From: Vulgatibacter incomptus_A
Lineage (GTDB): Bacteria > Myxococcota > Myxococcia > Myxococcales > Vulgatibacteraceae
Assembly: GCA_040391605.1 (NCBI GenBank)
Contig: JBEBXK010000002.1
Span: forward strand, 62,001-126,000
Length of the DNA: 64,000 nt
Reading direction: 5' to 3'
Shown here: positions 52,916-64,000 of the stretch, piece by piece
How positions within the stretch are numbered: the stretch's first letter is position 1
Layout of the letters: each line of letters begins with the position of its first letter
Translations under genes and position numbers: made by a program
The notes under the pieces: model-generated
Told to the model about the DNA's origin: nothing
Databases searched by the model: none
The model's input: only the letters and a program-made list of their open reading frames with translations

Positions 52916-55358
52916 GCTCCTGGAGGAAGGTCCAGGTGAGGGCGGTGGTGGCGGGTCGGGCGAGGAGCGGGCGCAGCAGCGCGATCATGGACTCCTGGGG
53001 TACGGCGTCGGTGAGGCTGAGCTCGAGGATGGCCCGGGCCTGGGCCGGCCGCTCGAAGGAGGCGAGGCCGCCCAGGTAGCGGAGCTGCTCCTCTGGGGAG
53101 GCTTGGCGACTTCGACGGCGCTCGAACTCCTCGACGAAGGTCTGGAGGGTGCCCTGGTCACCGCGCAGGCCCGTGAGGCGGACGACCACCGCGGCGAGGT
53201 TGGCGTCGACGGAGGCGGGGGCCTCGCGCTCCCGCTCCGCCAACGCGGCGGCCTGCCGGAGCGCCGAAGGGTCTCGGGCGAGGTCGCCCAGTCCAGAGAC
53301 GACGACGGCCCGGGCCGAGGCGCGGGCGGGATCCTCGCCGGCCTCGGGCTCCCAGCCCAGCTTGGCGAGGGCCGGAGAGAGGAGGTGGGCGACGAAGGCG
53401 CGGAGTCGGGGGAGATCGCTCTTCGCGGCGAGCCGATGGACCAGTGCGTCGAGGCGGCCTACCAGGGCCTCCAACACGACGTAATCCTCCTCGCCACGGT
53501 AGGTGGCCAGCAGATCGAGGAAGGCGTCGATGCTTGCCCTGCCGCAGAGGACCATGGCCCAGAGATCGTCCAGGAGCACCTGCCGCTCCACGGGGGTGAG
53601 GGAGCCGCCTCCATGGGGCACCGCTTCCCATGGCCGGTTGCCGTCCGAGGCCGGCGCTCCTTGCTTCGAGGGGAGGCCAGCCCCGCGCTGCGGCTCCGCG
53701 GCCGACGCCCTCCTCGCATCTGCGAGGCGCTGGAGGAGCTCGCGGGAGAGCTCGGCGCGGTAGAAGCCGATGCCCTCCGCGTTGCCGTGGATCCACGCCG
53801 CTCGCCCCGGGAGCTCGTGCTCGAGGCGCTCGGTGTCCAGGAGCAGGCGCTCGGTATGCACGCTCGTGCCGTCGGACCAGCGGAGCTGCACCGGGATGGC
53901 CCATCGCTGCGAATCTTTCGCCTCCATCGCCGCGGGCCGCGAGAAGAAGCGCCGTTGGGAGAGGCGCACGACGGTGCGGTCTCCGCGCTCGCTCGCGTCG
54001 ATGGAGATCAGGGGGAGGCCCTCCTGCTCGGTCCAACTCGTCGCCACGCGCGCGACGTCGACGCCGGCGGTGGCGCCGAGGGACGCCCAGAGATCCTGGC
54101 CCCTGGCGTTGCGATCCTTGAAGCGTTTCAGGTAGGCGCGCAGCCCGTCGCGGAAGGGCTCAGCCCCGATCCAGGCCTCGAGTTGTCGCAGAATGCAGCA
54201 CCCCTTGTAGTAGGTGATCGCGTCGAACATCTCGGTGGCCTGCCCGGGGCTCTCCACCTCGGTGTAGATCGGATGGGTGGTCTCCAACGCGTCCAGCGCC
54301 ATGGCGTGCCGGCGCATCGATTGGAAGTCGTCCCAGATCCGCCAGGAGGGCTGCCACTCGTCCACGACCTTATGGCTCACCCAGGTGGCGAACGCCTCAT
54401 TCAGCCAGAGGTCGTCCCACCACACCATCGTGACCCGATTGCCGAACCATTGGTGCGCGATCTCGTGGGCGATGGTCTCCGCGATCGCCTTCTTTCCGCC
54501 CCAGGAGGTGGTGGCCTCGTCCATGAGCAGGAGCTGCTGGCGATAGAAGATCGCCCCGGCGTTCTCCATGGCGCCGGCGTCGAAGGCGGGCAGCGCCACT
54601 TGATCCAGCTTCCCGTAGTGGTATCGCTGGGCGAAGTAGTCGACGAACCACGGCAGCACGAAGTCCGTCACCTCCTCGGCGAAGGCCGCCTGCTCGATCT
54701 TCCCCCTTGGAGCGAGGACCCGGCACGGTGTGCCTCGTACCTGGCGTACGGGGGTCGAGTCGTAGTGCCCGACCGTCACCGTCGCGAGGTAGGTGGAGAT
54801 CACCGGCGTGGGCTCGAAGCGATGCACATCCTGCCCCGTCTTCGGATCGCGCCGCTTCGAGCGGGGCACGCCGTTCGTCACCACCGCCAGCCCGGGATCC
54901 GTGCGCACCGTCCACTGCAGGCTCGCCTTGAGATCCGGCTCGTCCCAGCAAGGGAAGATCGCTCGGGCCTCCGCCGCCTCGCATTGGCTGGCGATGGCGC
55001 GCTCCGCGCCGCTCTTCGCCAGATAGAGCCCGTTCAATCCGACGTCGAGGGTGCCAGCGTAGACGAGGGTGAGCCCGACCTCCCCCTTCGGCAGCGCCTC
55101 GCCGAAGCGAAGCTCGATGGTCTGCGCCGCCGCGTCGATCCGCACCTTCGCAGGCAGCTTGCGTCGCCCCAGCGTTGCGAATGCCTCCTTCACATTGAGT
55201 GCGCGGCCGTGGAGGGTGACCACCTCGGTCGCTCGCACCACCTGTGCCGTGGCGTGCAAGGTCCCCGAGAAGCCCTTGCGACGGGGGGAGGTGCTGAGGT
55301 CGATCTCGTAGGTCTTGGGCACTACGTCGCGAGAGATTCGATAGGTGGCTTCGCTCAT
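52638..55358 (-). CDS. pepN: Aminopeptidase N (M1 family zinc peptidase)
   Basis: 906 residues from the ATG at 55358; earlier in-frame codons belong to a shadow region. It removes N-terminal amino acids from peptides, probably in the cytoplasm as no signal peptide is seen. GAMEN (exopeptidase motif) at 262-266, HEIAH with His298/Glu299/His302 and third zinc ligand Glu321 (NEAF). A C-terminal ERAP1-like helical region fills the rest. A Gly/Pro insert lies near residue 560. The last ~19 codons overlap lipoprotein copy B on the other strand. Divergent from purB. Confidence 0.95.
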   Translation of the reverse strand: MSEATYRISRDVVPKTYEIDLSTSPRRKGFSGTLHATAQVVRATEVVTLHGRALNVKEAFATLGRRKLPAKVRIDAAAQTIELRFGEALPKGEVGLTLVYAGTLDVGLNGLYLAKSGAERAIASQCEAAEARAIFPCWDEPDLKASLQWTVRTDPGLAVVTNGVPRSKRRDPKTGQDVHRFEPTPVISTYLATVTVGHYDSTPVRQVRGTPCRVLAPRGKIEQAAFAEEVTDFVLPWFVDYFAQRYHYGKLDQVALPAFDAGAMENAGAIFYRQQLLLMDEATTSWGGKKAIAETIAHEIAHQWFGNRVTMVWWDDLWLNEAFATWVSHKVVDEWQPSWRIWDDFQSMRRHAMALDALETTHPIYTEVESPGQATEMFDAITYYKGCCILRQLEAWIGAEPFRDGLRAYLKRFKDRNARGQDLWASLGATAGVDVARVATSWTEQEGLPLISIDASERGDRTVVRLSQRRFFSRPAAMEAKDSQRWAIPVQLRWSDGTSVHTERLLLDTERLEHELPGRAAWIHGNAEGIGFYRAELSRELLQRLADARRASAAEPQRGAGLPSKQGAPASDGNRPWEAVPHGGGSLTPVERQVLLDDLWAMVLCGRASIDAFLDLLATYRGEEDYVVLEALVGRLDALVHRLAAKSDLPRLRAFVAHLLSPALAKLGWEPEAGEDPARASARAVVVSGLGDLARDPSALRQAAALAEREREAPASVDANLAAVVVRLTGLRGDQGTLQTFVEEFERRRSRQASPEEQLRYLGGLASFERPAQARAILELSLTDAVPQESMIALLRPLLARPATTALTWTFLQERWEAIVSRAGLMQISRLVEGLGALPLSRRRQVESFFQAHPVEEARRALRQALEEMELRDELRRREAPRLSAWLARYSPTPQRANSSSAQSRT

Positions 55359-55557
55359 CCGCGGGACGTTATCGCGAGCCGCCCTCTTCGTCGTCCTCCA
55401 TCGTGAGGATTCGTCGACTTCGGCGCCAGCCATCCGGCCACGTGGGAGATGCTCTCTCAATCGTTCGATCCGGCCCTTGCGCAGAGCGGTGAGATCGGTT
55501 AGCGCGTGGGGCCCGGCCAGCTTGTCTCCGGCCTGACGAAAGAGGAGCACCCGAGAG

Positions 55558-56871
<1,314 letters not shown>

Positions 56872-56900
56872 CTACTCTTCGCTGTTTGCAGGCGGCAGCA

Positions 56901-56941
56901 CCGGACGAGACGCGCCGTACCCGGTCAAGACAAGACGACGC
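56901..56941 (+). promoter_or_regulatory. Guanidine-III (ykkC-III) riboswitch
   Basis: The 41-base stretch CCGGACGAG...GACGACGC matches, with about four changes and no gaps, the ykkC-III aptamer as I recall it (Thermobifida type). CCGG (56901-56904) pairs with CCGG (56921-56924) and GCGCCGT (56912-56918) pairs with ACGACGC (56935-56941), with one C-A mismatch, making an H-type pseudoknot. It ends 29 bases before the exporter ATG, so it likely controls translation in response to guanidinium. Confidence 0.9.
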
Positions 56942-56970
56942 GCCCACCTGAAACCAAGGGAACTCTCGTC

Positions 56971-57297
56971 ATGTACCATTGGACGCTGCTCATCGTCGCC
57001 GGTCTCCTCGAGACCGGCTGGGCCGTCGGGCTCAAATACACCGAAGGCTTCAGCAAGCTCACACCCACCGTGCTCACCGTCGTCTCGTTGATCGCGAGCA
57101 TGGCGCTACTGGGGCTGGCCGTGCGGGGCCTGCCCATCGGGACCGCCTACGGCGTCTGGGTGGGCATCGGCGCGTTGGGCGTCGCCGTGCTGGGGATCCT
57201 CCTCTTCGGGGAGTCTGCGTCCCCGGCCCGGCTGGCCTTCCTGGGCCTGCTCCTGATCTCGATCGTCGGCCTCAAGGTCACCGGCTCCACCGAGTAG
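56971..57297 (+). CDS. gdx: Guanidinium exporter (SugE/Gdx, SMR family)
   Basis: 108 residues with four membrane helices. A dual-topology small multidrug resistance transporter of the Gdx type: the essential Glu is in GLLETGWAVGLKYTEGF near residue 14, and RGLPIGTAYGVWVGIGALG is the signature of guanidinium exporters. It exports guanidinium in exchange for protons. The guanidine-III riboswitch directly upstream strongly supports the substrate and the regulation. Start ATG behind AAGGGA. Confidence 0.93.
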   Translation: MYHWTLLIVAGLLETGWAVGLKYTEGFSKLTPTVLTVVSLIASMALLGLAVRGLPIGTAYGVWVGIGALGVAVLGILLFGESASPARLAFLGLLLISIVGLKVTGSTE

Positions 57298-57316
57298 CCT
57301 CTTTAGCGGCTCGTCC

Positions 57317-57416
57317 GATCGCCCCGGAGCGATCCGCCAAGGCGGTGTGCGACCGAGCTCGAGTTCGCGCACCGGGCGAGGCCCGAGGGATCCAGCATCC
57401 GGTCGGGCCCCTCGGG
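57317..57416. other. Intergenic stem-loops between convergent gdx and purC
   Basis: Three perfect inverted repeats without T-runs: GATCGC/GCGATC (57317-57322, 57329-57334), CCGCC/GGCGG (57334-57338, 57341-57345) and CCCGAGGG/CCCTCGGG (57382-57389, 57409-57416). They may end both transcripts. Nothing else is seen in the gap. Confidence 0.4.
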
Positions 57417-57449
57417 AGCCCCCGAGAAGTCGAACGGAGCGAGGGATCG

Positions 57450-58409
<960 letters not shown>

Positions 58410-58492
58410 GTGATCTTCCAAACTTTTTTGAAGTGGAACCAGCGTCGCCGAGCCTGCACCCGTTCGCCGAGTGGGGGAGGCGCCCCGGCCTT

Positions 58493-59215
58493 TTATCCGA
58501 GGTCGACGACGACCGGAAGGTGATCCGACGCATCGGCCTCGATGGTCCAGGCGCCGATCGCCTCCGGGAGGTCCGGGCTACGGAGCACGTGGTCGATCCC
58601 GATGGTCGGGGCATGGGAGGGATAGGTGCGCAGCAGGCCGCTCCCCGCCTCTTCGATGCAGTCGACGAAGGGCGCCGCCAGCAGCCTGCCGTAGCCCCCT
58701 TCCGTCCTGCCCTCGTTGAAGTCGCCGCAGAGGATCGTCCGGCGCCGCCCTCCCATCCTCTCGGCGAGGGCGGCGCTCTGCAGGAGGCGCTCCGTGGGGT
58801 CGAGGCCCAGGTGGGTGACGCCCACCCGGAGCGGGTCGTCCGCCAGAGCGGGGGCGGCGACCTCCGCCTCCAGCAGCACGCGGGGTTCAGTGCCATCCGT
58901 CAACGAGAGGATGGCGCGGGAGGGGAGGGCGAACCTTCGAAACCCCAGGATCGGGCAGCGGGAGAGGAGGGCGAGTCCGTAGCGTCCGCCGCCCCACGGG
59001 CAGGCCTCGGCGAAGACATGGTGGTAGTCGAGGCGCGCCGCCAGGGATGCGGGCTGGTCCACCCGCCCCGATCGCTCCACGCCGCAGTCGACCTCCTGCA
59101 GCCCGATCAGATCCGCGTCGAGCTCGAGCAGGACCTCGGCGATCGCGTCCAATCCCTTGAGGCGCCCATGGAGGATGTTGTAGGTGGCGATCCGAATCGC
59201 CCGTGCCGCGGCCAT
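58493..59215 (-). CDS. Endonuclease/exonuclease/phosphatase family protein
   Basis: 240 residues from the ATG at 59215. A complete EEP fold: RIATYNILHG (Asn13), LIGLQEVD with the metal ligand Glu41, a GDFNEG motif, IDHVL and the C-terminal ASDHLPVVVD with Asp231/His232. Members cut DNA, RNA, phosphoinositides or other phosphodiesters; the substrate cannot be told here. No signal peptide, so cytoplasmic. Divergent from trmJ. Confidence 0.87.
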   Translation of the reverse strand: MAAARAIRIATYNILHGRLKGLDAIAEVLLELDADLIGLQEVDCGVERSGRVDQPASLAARLDYHHVFAEACPWGGGRYGLALLSRCPILGFRRFALPSRAILSLTDGTEPRVLLEAEVAAPALADDPLRVGVTHLGLDPTERLLQSAALAERMGGRRRTILCGDFNEGRTEGGYGRLLAAPFVDCIEEAGSGLLRTYPSHAPTIGIDHVLRSPDLPEAIGAWTIEADASDHLPVVVDLG

Positions 59216-59307
59216 GCTCCATCGTACGTCGGCGCAGTCCCGCGGGCATCCAAACCACCCACCGGGCTTCGAAGCCGGCGTTCGATGTTCCAAAGGACGG
59301 ACTCTCC

Positions 59308-60039
59308 ATGGCCGATACGACGGGCTTCGTGCTCTACAAGCCGCGGATGGCGGACAACGTGGGAGGGGTCGCCCGGGCGATGGTCAACTTCGGCTTCTCG
59401 CGACTCTCCATCGCGGAGCCCGCGACCTGGCACTACGACCCACGCAGCGCGGTCAAGGCCGAGCATGTGCTCGAGAAGGCCTATATGGCCCTCACCCTGG
59501 AGGAGGCCATCGCGCCCTATGCCTGGGTCTGCGGCACGACCAGCCGCACGATCCGGCGGCGACCCGCGCTCTCCCCCCGTGAGCTCGGCGAAGAGGCGGC
59601 GCGGCGGGTCGCCGCTGGCGCGTCCGTCTGCGTGGTCCTCGGCACTGAGAACCACGGCCTCACCGACGAAGACCTCGAGCGCTGCGACGCCATCTGCCGC
59701 ATCGACACCTTCTCCGAGCAGCCCTCGATCAACCTCGCCCAGGCCGCCGCCATCCTCGCCTACGAGCTCCGACGTGGCGCCACCCTCCCCAGGCCTCCAC
59801 GAGAGCTCGCCCGGATCGCCACCCGCGAGGAGGTCGATCGCCTGATGGCCTCCACAAAAGAAGCCCTCCTCGAGGCGGGCTTCCTCAACCCCCAGCAGCC
59901 CGACAAGATCCTCGCAGAGCTGCGCCGTCTCCTCGTGCGAGCCGAGCCCACCAGGCGTGAAGCCGAGCTCCTCACCGCCGCCGCCAAGCAGGTCCAGCGC
60001 ACCGTCGTCCCGTACGCAAAGCGGGAAGACAAAAAGTAG
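59308..60039 (+). CDS. trmJ: tRNA 2'-O-methyltransferase TrmJ-like (SpoU/TrmH superfamily)
   Basis: 243 residues from the ATG at 59308, close to the 246 of E. coli TrmJ. A SPOUT-fold enzyme that methylates the ribose of nucleotide 32 of tRNA. VLYKPRMADNVGGVARAMVN is motif 1, VCVVLGTENHGLTDEDL motif 2 and SINLAQAAAILAYEL motif 3. A C-terminal helical extension (RLMASTKEALLEAGFL) is typical of TrmJ rather than TrmH. The exact target is inferred. Confidence 0.85.
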   Translation: MADTTGFVLYKPRMADNVGGVARAMVNFGFSRLSIAEPATWHYDPRSAVKAEHVLEKAYMALTLEEAIAPYAWVCGTTSRTIRRRPALSPRELGEEAARRVAAGASVCVVLGTENHGLTDEDLERCDAICRIDTFSEQPSINLAQAAAILAYELRRGATLPRPPRELARIATREEVDRLMASTKEALLEAGFLNPQQPDKILAELRRLLVRAEPTRREAELLTAAAKQVQRTVVPYAKREDKK

Positions 60040-60108
60040 ATCCAGAGACTCCGCCACCCGGCCTGGGGGCTGATCCCCGGGCCGTCGAGCCGCGGCGGAG
60101 CGAGGCGC

Positions 60109-60140
60109 AAAAAGCCCGCCGCGACCGAAGCCGGCGGCGC
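60109..60140 (-). terminator. Intrinsic terminator of the NhaC-type gene
   Basis: On the minus strand GCCGCCGG, a short loop and CGCGGCGGGC are followed by TTTTTG. It lies about 30 bases after the stop of the antiporter gene and between it and the convergent trmJ. Confidence 0.65.
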
Positions 60141-60166
60141 TCCGATCAGCTCCCTCCGCCCTTTGA

Positions 60167-62176
60167 TCAGGGGCTCAGGGACGGCGCCGCTGCCGGCACC
60201 TCGACCCCGGCCCGGGCGTCCTTGCCCAGGAGGAGGATCACGGCGGCCATGCTGCCCGGGCCGAGGATCCAGCCGATGCCGTAGCCGAGGTCCATCGCGT
60301 TCCAGAGGTAGCCGAAGAGGGACGCGGCGATCATGGCCACCATGGCGTAGGGGAGCTGGGTGCGGACGTGGTCGAGGTGATCGGAGCCGGAGGCGATGGA
60401 GGACATCACCGTGGTGTCGCTGATCGGCGAGATGTGGTCGCCGAAGATCGCGCCGTCGAGGACGGCGGCCATGGCGAGGAACATGCCTTCGGGGCCCATG
60501 ATGTGGAAGGCGAGGGGACCGGCGGTGGGGATCAGGATGCCCATGGTGCCCCAGCTCGTGCCGGTGGCGAAGGAGATCAGACCGGCCAGCAGGAAGATGA
60601 GGAGGGGCAGGGCCTGGGGATGGACGACGTCCTGGAGGCCTGCCACCAGGAAGTGGCTGGTGCCGAGATCGTCGCAGACGGCCTTGATGCCCCAGGCGAG
60701 GGTGAGGATGACGAGGGCGAGCCACATGGCGCGCATGCCCTGGAGGTAGGCGAGGATCGCGTCGCCGACGCCGAGGATCCGCTTGGCGAAGACCATCGCG
60801 AAGAGGAGGAGGGAGCCGCCGAGCGAGGCGAGGCCCAGCACCCGGGTGGATGACGCGTTTCCGAAGGCGTCACGCCAAGTGATGAAGGAGAAGAGCCGCG
60901 CCGGTGACTCGACCACCGCGGCGAGGCCGCCGCCATCCCAGAGCAGGCCGAAGAGGGTGCCGACGAGAACGGCGCCGACGGGGATCAGCGCGAAAGAGGC
61001 GAGGCGGGGCGCGCCCTCCTTCACGCGGCTGGTCTGCATGCTGCCGGCGCTCAGGGGCTTGGAGCCGGGGCGGATCAGGATCCCGGTCCGGGCGACGCGG
61101 CGCTCGGCGGCGAGCATTGGGCCGAAGTCGCGCCTCGAGAGCACGAGGATCGCGACGAAGATCAGGGTGAACATGCAGTAGAAGCGATACGGCAGCGCCT
61201 GGAAGAAGAGGCCGTAGCCGTCGACCCCCAGGCCGAGGCTCTTGGAGAGATCGCCGAGGAGGCCGACCTCGTAGCCGATCCAGGTGGAGATCACCGCGAT
61301 CCCGGCGATGGGCGCGCTGGTCGAGTCCACCAGATACGCGAGCTTCTCCCGGGAGACGCGCATGCGATCGGTGAGGGGCCGCATCGTGTTGCCGACGAGG
61401 ATCGTGTTGGCGTAGTCGTCGAAGAAGATCGCCACGCCGAGGAGGAAGGTGACGAATTGGGCGGAGCGCGGGCCCTTGGCCACCCGGGTGATCCGATCGA
61501 CCACGCCCTGGATCCCGCCCGCTCGCGTGGCGAGGCTCACCAGCCCCACGAGCGCCATGGTGAAGACGAAGATCCAGAGCTTGTCGGGATCGGTGAAGGT
61601 GGCCGTCCAGCCGTAGTCCATCACCGTCTTCACGGCGATGTCCCAGGGGTTCAGACCAGAGGCCAGCCCCGCGCCGACCACGATGGCGGTGAGGAGGGAG
61701 AGCACCAGCCTGCCGGTGGCGAAGGCCAGCACGATGCCGATCAAGGGCGGGAGCACCGACCAGGGCCGAATGGGGCTGCCGGTCTCGACCAGGTCGATGG
61801 GCGCCGCCGAGCCCTCGTCGAAGGCGAGCCCCACCCGAACGGCGCCGGCGGGCTCCTGCTGGAAGAGGAGACGCAGCGTCCGCCCCGAGCCGCTGAACTG
61901 AAGCGTGGAGGATCGCTTCAGCCGCTGCGTCAGCACCTCGATGACCTCCCTGGCCTCGGCGCTGTCCGGGAAGACCGAGACCGCCACCGGGAGCGTGAGA
62001 TCGGGGCGCTCCGTCACGATGAGCGCCTCCAGCCGCTGCACCGCCGCGTCGATGGCGGCGCCGGAGGTTGCGACGGACGCCTGTCGACCCAGCGTGGGGA
62101 GAAGGAACACAGCCGCGATCCAGAGGGCGGCGGCGATCGACCAGCGGACGAGCACGGAGCGGGAGGGACGTTTCAT
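60167..62176 (-). CDS. NhaC-type Na+/H+ antiporter family protein
   Basis: 669 residues from the ATG at 62176; the open frame reaches into the protease gene but that part is a shadow. About twelve membrane helices follow an N-terminal membrane segment and a periplasmic region of ~110 residues (SVATSGAAIDAAVQRLEALI onward) that is not part of the core. LGVAIFFDDYANTILVGNTM, TGTSWGTMGILIPTAGPLAF and FGDHISPISDTTVMSSIASG are the family signatures. Related proteins move Na+ and H+ or take up amino acids such as tyrosine or malate-lactate; the ion is inferred from the family. Confidence 0.87.
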   Translation of the reverse strand: MKRPSRSVLVRWSIAAALWIAAVFLLPTLGRQASVATSGAAIDAAVQRLEALIVTERPDLTLPVAVSVFPDSAEAREVIEVLTQRLKRSSTLQFSGSGRTLRLLFQQEPAGAVRVGLAFDEGSAAPIDLVETGSPIRPWSVLPPLIGIVLAFATGRLVLSLLTAIVVGAGLASGLNPWDIAVKTVMDYGWTATFTDPDKLWIFVFTMALVGLVSLATRAGGIQGVVDRITRVAKGPRSAQFVTFLLGVAIFFDDYANTILVGNTMRPLTDRMRVSREKLAYLVDSTSAPIAGIAVISTWIGYEVGLLGDLSKSLGLGVDGYGLFFQALPYRFYCMFTLIFVAILVLSRRDFGPMLAAERRVARTGILIRPGSKPLSAGSMQTSRVKEGAPRLASFALIPVGAVLVGTLFGLLWDGGGLAAVVESPARLFSFITWRDAFGNASSTRVLGLASLGGSLLLFAMVFAKRILGVGDAILAYLQGMRAMWLALVILTLAWGIKAVCDDLGTSHFLVAGLQDVVHPQALPLLIFLLAGLISFATGTSWGTMGILIPTAGPLAFHIMGPEGMFLAMAAVLDGAIFGDHISPISDTTVMSSIASGSDHLDHVRTQLPYAMVAMIAASLFGYLWNAMDLGYGIGWILGPGSMAAVILLLGKDARAGVEVPAAAPSLSP

Positions 62177-62265
62177 CGTGCGGCTTGGTGTAGCACGCCC
62201 CAGCCGGGGCGTTCCAGGGCCACGGCGGCTGGGGGCGCGCGAGCGAGCGGGCGCCCGGCCCTCGA

Positions 62266-63432
62266 TCAGCCGCCGCGGGTCTTGGCCGGTGCGCCCGCCA
62301 CATCGTGCTCCGGCGGGGGGATCCGCAGGACCACGTCGAGTTGCAGGGTCTTGCCCTTGCGCAGCACCTGCAGCGGGATCCGGCTGCCGACCTGGCTGCA
62401 GGCCACCTCCCATCGCAGGGCCTGGGCGCTGCGGATGGTCCGGCCCTCGAATTGGAGGATGACGTCGCCGCTCTGGAGGCCGGCCTCGGAGGCGGGGCTG
62501 TCGGTGGTGACCTTGTTGATCACGACGCCGCCGGCCTCCCGCAGGCCCAGCGAGCTGGCGAGCTCATAAGGCACATCGCGGATCGAGAGGCCGATCCAGG
62601 CGCGGGTGACCTTGCCGTCGCTGGCGAGCTGGGGGAGCACCTTCTTGGCCATGTTGATCGGCACCGCGAAGCCGATCCCCTGACCCGAGGCGTTGACGGC
62701 GTTGTTGATCGCGACCACTTCACCCCGCAGGTTCAGGAGCGGGCCGCCGCTGTTGCCGGGGTTGATCGAGGCGTCGGTCTGGATGAAGTCGAAGTAGCCG
62801 TGGCGGCCCTGGGGCGTGACGTCGGTGCGCCCCTTCTGGCTGACGATCCCGAAGGTCACCGATTGAGAGAGCCCGAAGGGATTGCCGATGGCCACTACCC
62901 AATCGGCGATCTCGATGGCGTCCGAGTCCCCGAGGGGGATCACGGGCAACGGATGGTTCAGCTTCACCTCGAGGAGCGCCAGGTCGGTGGCGGCGTCCAC
63001 CCCGACCACCTTGGCCTCGATCTCATGGGGGAAGCCGCCGTCGTCCAGGATCACGCGGATCTTGGTGGCGTTCTCGACCACGTGGGCGTTGGTGAGGATC
63101 AGCCCCGAGGCGTTGATCACGAAGCCCGCGCCCAGGCCCTCGGTGGGCTCGTCGGAGACCCCCCGATCGAAGAAGTCGTGGAGCGGATCGAGGGGCGCGC
63201 TCTTGGGGTTCGGCTGCCTGCCCTCCTCCACCACGATGGAGACCACCGCAGGCGATGCGCGCTTCACGATCTGCGTCAGGTTCGGCAGGCCGGACGCCTG
63301 CCGCGAGACTGTCTGTTCGCCGGCTCTGAGCTCGGTCCAGACCTGAGCGGGTGGATCGGTCCGCGAAATGGCGGGTGTGCTGAGGAGGACCGCTGCTACC
63401 ACGAGAAGCCCAGCTCGTCTGATCTGCAACAT
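62266..63432 (-). CDS. HtrA/DegP-type periplasmic serine protease
   Basis: 388 residues from the ATG at 63432 behind GGAGGTGGCGC. Signal peptide of ~24 residues. Trypsin-like protease domain with His117 (TNAHVV), Asp150 (ATDLALLEV) and Ser238 (NPGNSGGP), then a single PDZ domain (~285-375, AGLQSGDVILQFEGRTI). One PDZ points to the DegS/HhoA-like class. It would cleave misfolded periplasmic proteins. The small membrane protein next to it is on the same strand 109 bases upstream. Confidence 0.94.
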   Translation of the reverse strand: MLQIRRAGLLVVAAVLLSTPAISRTDPPAQVWTELRAGEQTVSRQASGLPNLTQIVKRASPAVVSIVVEEGRQPNPKSAPLDPLHDFFDRGVSDEPTEGLGAGFVINASGLILTNAHVVENATKIRVILDDGGFPHEIEAKVVGVDAATDLALLEVKLNHPLPVIPLGDSDAIEIADWVVAIGNPFGLSQSVTFGIVSQKGRTDVTPQGRHGYFDFIQTDASINPGNSGGPLLNLRGEVVAINNAVNASGQGIGFAVPINMAKKVLPQLASDGKVTRAWIGLSIRDVPYELASSLGLREAGGVVINKVTTDSPASEAGLQSGDVILQFEGRTIRSAQALRWEVACSQVGSRIPLQVLRKGKTLQLDVVLRIPPPEHDVAGAPAKTRGG

Positions 63433-63540
63433 GCGCCACCTCCCTGGCTCCTCCGGCAAAGGTGGGCACGAAATAGGCAGGCGCGCCCTTGGGCGGGCAG
63501 CGGTTGCATGCTCGCCGGGGGCCGAGGTGCTCCGGTGGCC

Positions 63541-63834
63541 TCAGCGGGCCTTCTCGCCCAGGAGGCGTTCGAGACCCGCGCGCTCCTCGTCGGTGGGATG
63601 ATCGGCGGGAGGGTTGTCCGCCTTGCGGACGGGCGCGGCCTTGGCCGGTTGGCTCGCGGCGCGGACGGGCTTGGGCGCCGGCTGCGGCTTCGCCTTCTCC
63701 TTTGCGAGGTGCGTTTCGAAGAGGCCGCGGACATACTCCGCCGGCGTCCTGCCTTCGATGGGGAGGCTGACGGCGACGAGGCCGACGGCCACGGCGATGA
63801 CGCAGAGGATGGCGAACTTGGCGAAGCTCCACAT
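63541..63834 (-). CDS. Small single-pass membrane protein
   Basis: 97 residues from the ATG at 63834; an ATG seven codons earlier is possible. One membrane helix near the start (FAILCVIAVAVGLVAVSL), then a basic Lys/Pro/Ala-rich linker (EKAKPQPAPKPVRAASQPAK) and a short helix (EERAGLERLLGEK). No family is recognised. Upstream of the protease gene on the same strand. Nothing further is seen from 63835 to the window end. Confidence 0.6.
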   Translation of the reverse strand: MWSFAKFAILCVIAVAVGLVAVSLPIEGRTPAEYVRGLFETHLAKEKAKPQPAPKPVRAASQPAKAAPVRKADNPPADHPTDEERAGLERLLGEKAR

Positions 63835-64000
63835 GGCCGCCAATCTGCCAGCCACGCGCCGCGGCGTCGAGGCGGCGCCGTGTGGATAGTTCTCCGCTGC
63901 CGTCGCTGCCGCCGCTGCGCTTTGCGAAGGGAGGTGGAACCATCGGAGCGGGGTTGGTCTAACGCTTCCAAGGGCAGGTCGGAGCCTCGCTCGACTTGCC

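Overview
The window is a 64-kb stretch of high-GC chromosomal DNA that looks myxobacterial (Myxococcota, perhaps close to Vulgatibacter). The clues are strong G/C preference at third codon positions, a long sensor-like sigma-54 activator with an NTPase front end, a protein with a tail like the MXAN_5187 family of myxobacteria, many exported Ig-like and Cys-rich lipoproteins, and c-type cytochromes beside a DsbA-like lipoprotein. I saw no tRNA, rRNA, CRISPR array, transposase or phage gene.

Layout. 1-7.3 kb: the 5' part of a PEP synthase gene (edge-truncated), a divergent glutamate dehydrogenase, a HemJ/CopD-like membrane protein, a DUF1460 protein, a LarA-like protein, an alpha/beta hydrolase overlapping a small exported protein, and truD, whose start region is tandemly repeated three times. 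7.3-10.6 kb: an envelope redox group on the minus strand (c-type cytochrome, CMSCH haem protein, DsbA-like lipoprotein). 10.7-16.6 kb: a methyltransferase coupled to L-asparaginase, then two coupled minus-strand lipoproteins and a thioredoxin-like lipoprotein. 16.6-28.4 kb: a MXAN_5187-like protein with a clear promoter, a 1301-residue sigma-54 activator, a bacterial relative of plant methionine S-methyltransferase, GlsB-like and HTTM-DCC membrane proteins.

28.6-39.8 kb is the conserved translation and RNA-processing block: rimP-nusA-rnpM(ylxR)-infB-ylxP-rbfA-truB-rpsO-pnp-dut. It has a promoter and attenuator-like leader before rimP and several stem-loop leaders between genes. 39.8-52.9 kb is the accessory part. 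An 8.4-kb gene for a secreted Ig/nidogen-like lipoprotein lies divergent to an NTPase-TPR-winged-helix regulator, and the pair is bracketed by two direct ~740-bp copies of [Cys-rich lipoprotein gene + 3' end of pepN]. The left pepN copy is only a fragment.

52.6-64 kb returns to housekeeping genes: pepN, purB, a guanidinium exporter behind a guanidine-III riboswitch, purC, an EEP-family hydrolase, trmJ, an NhaC-type antiporter, an HtrA-type protease and a small membrane protein. The items most worth a second look are the duplicated-flank accessory island with its two-module, 8+8-cysteine lipoproteins, the plant-type methionine S-methyltransferase, the guanidine-III riboswitch, and the tandemly repeated truD start with chained mini-ORFs.
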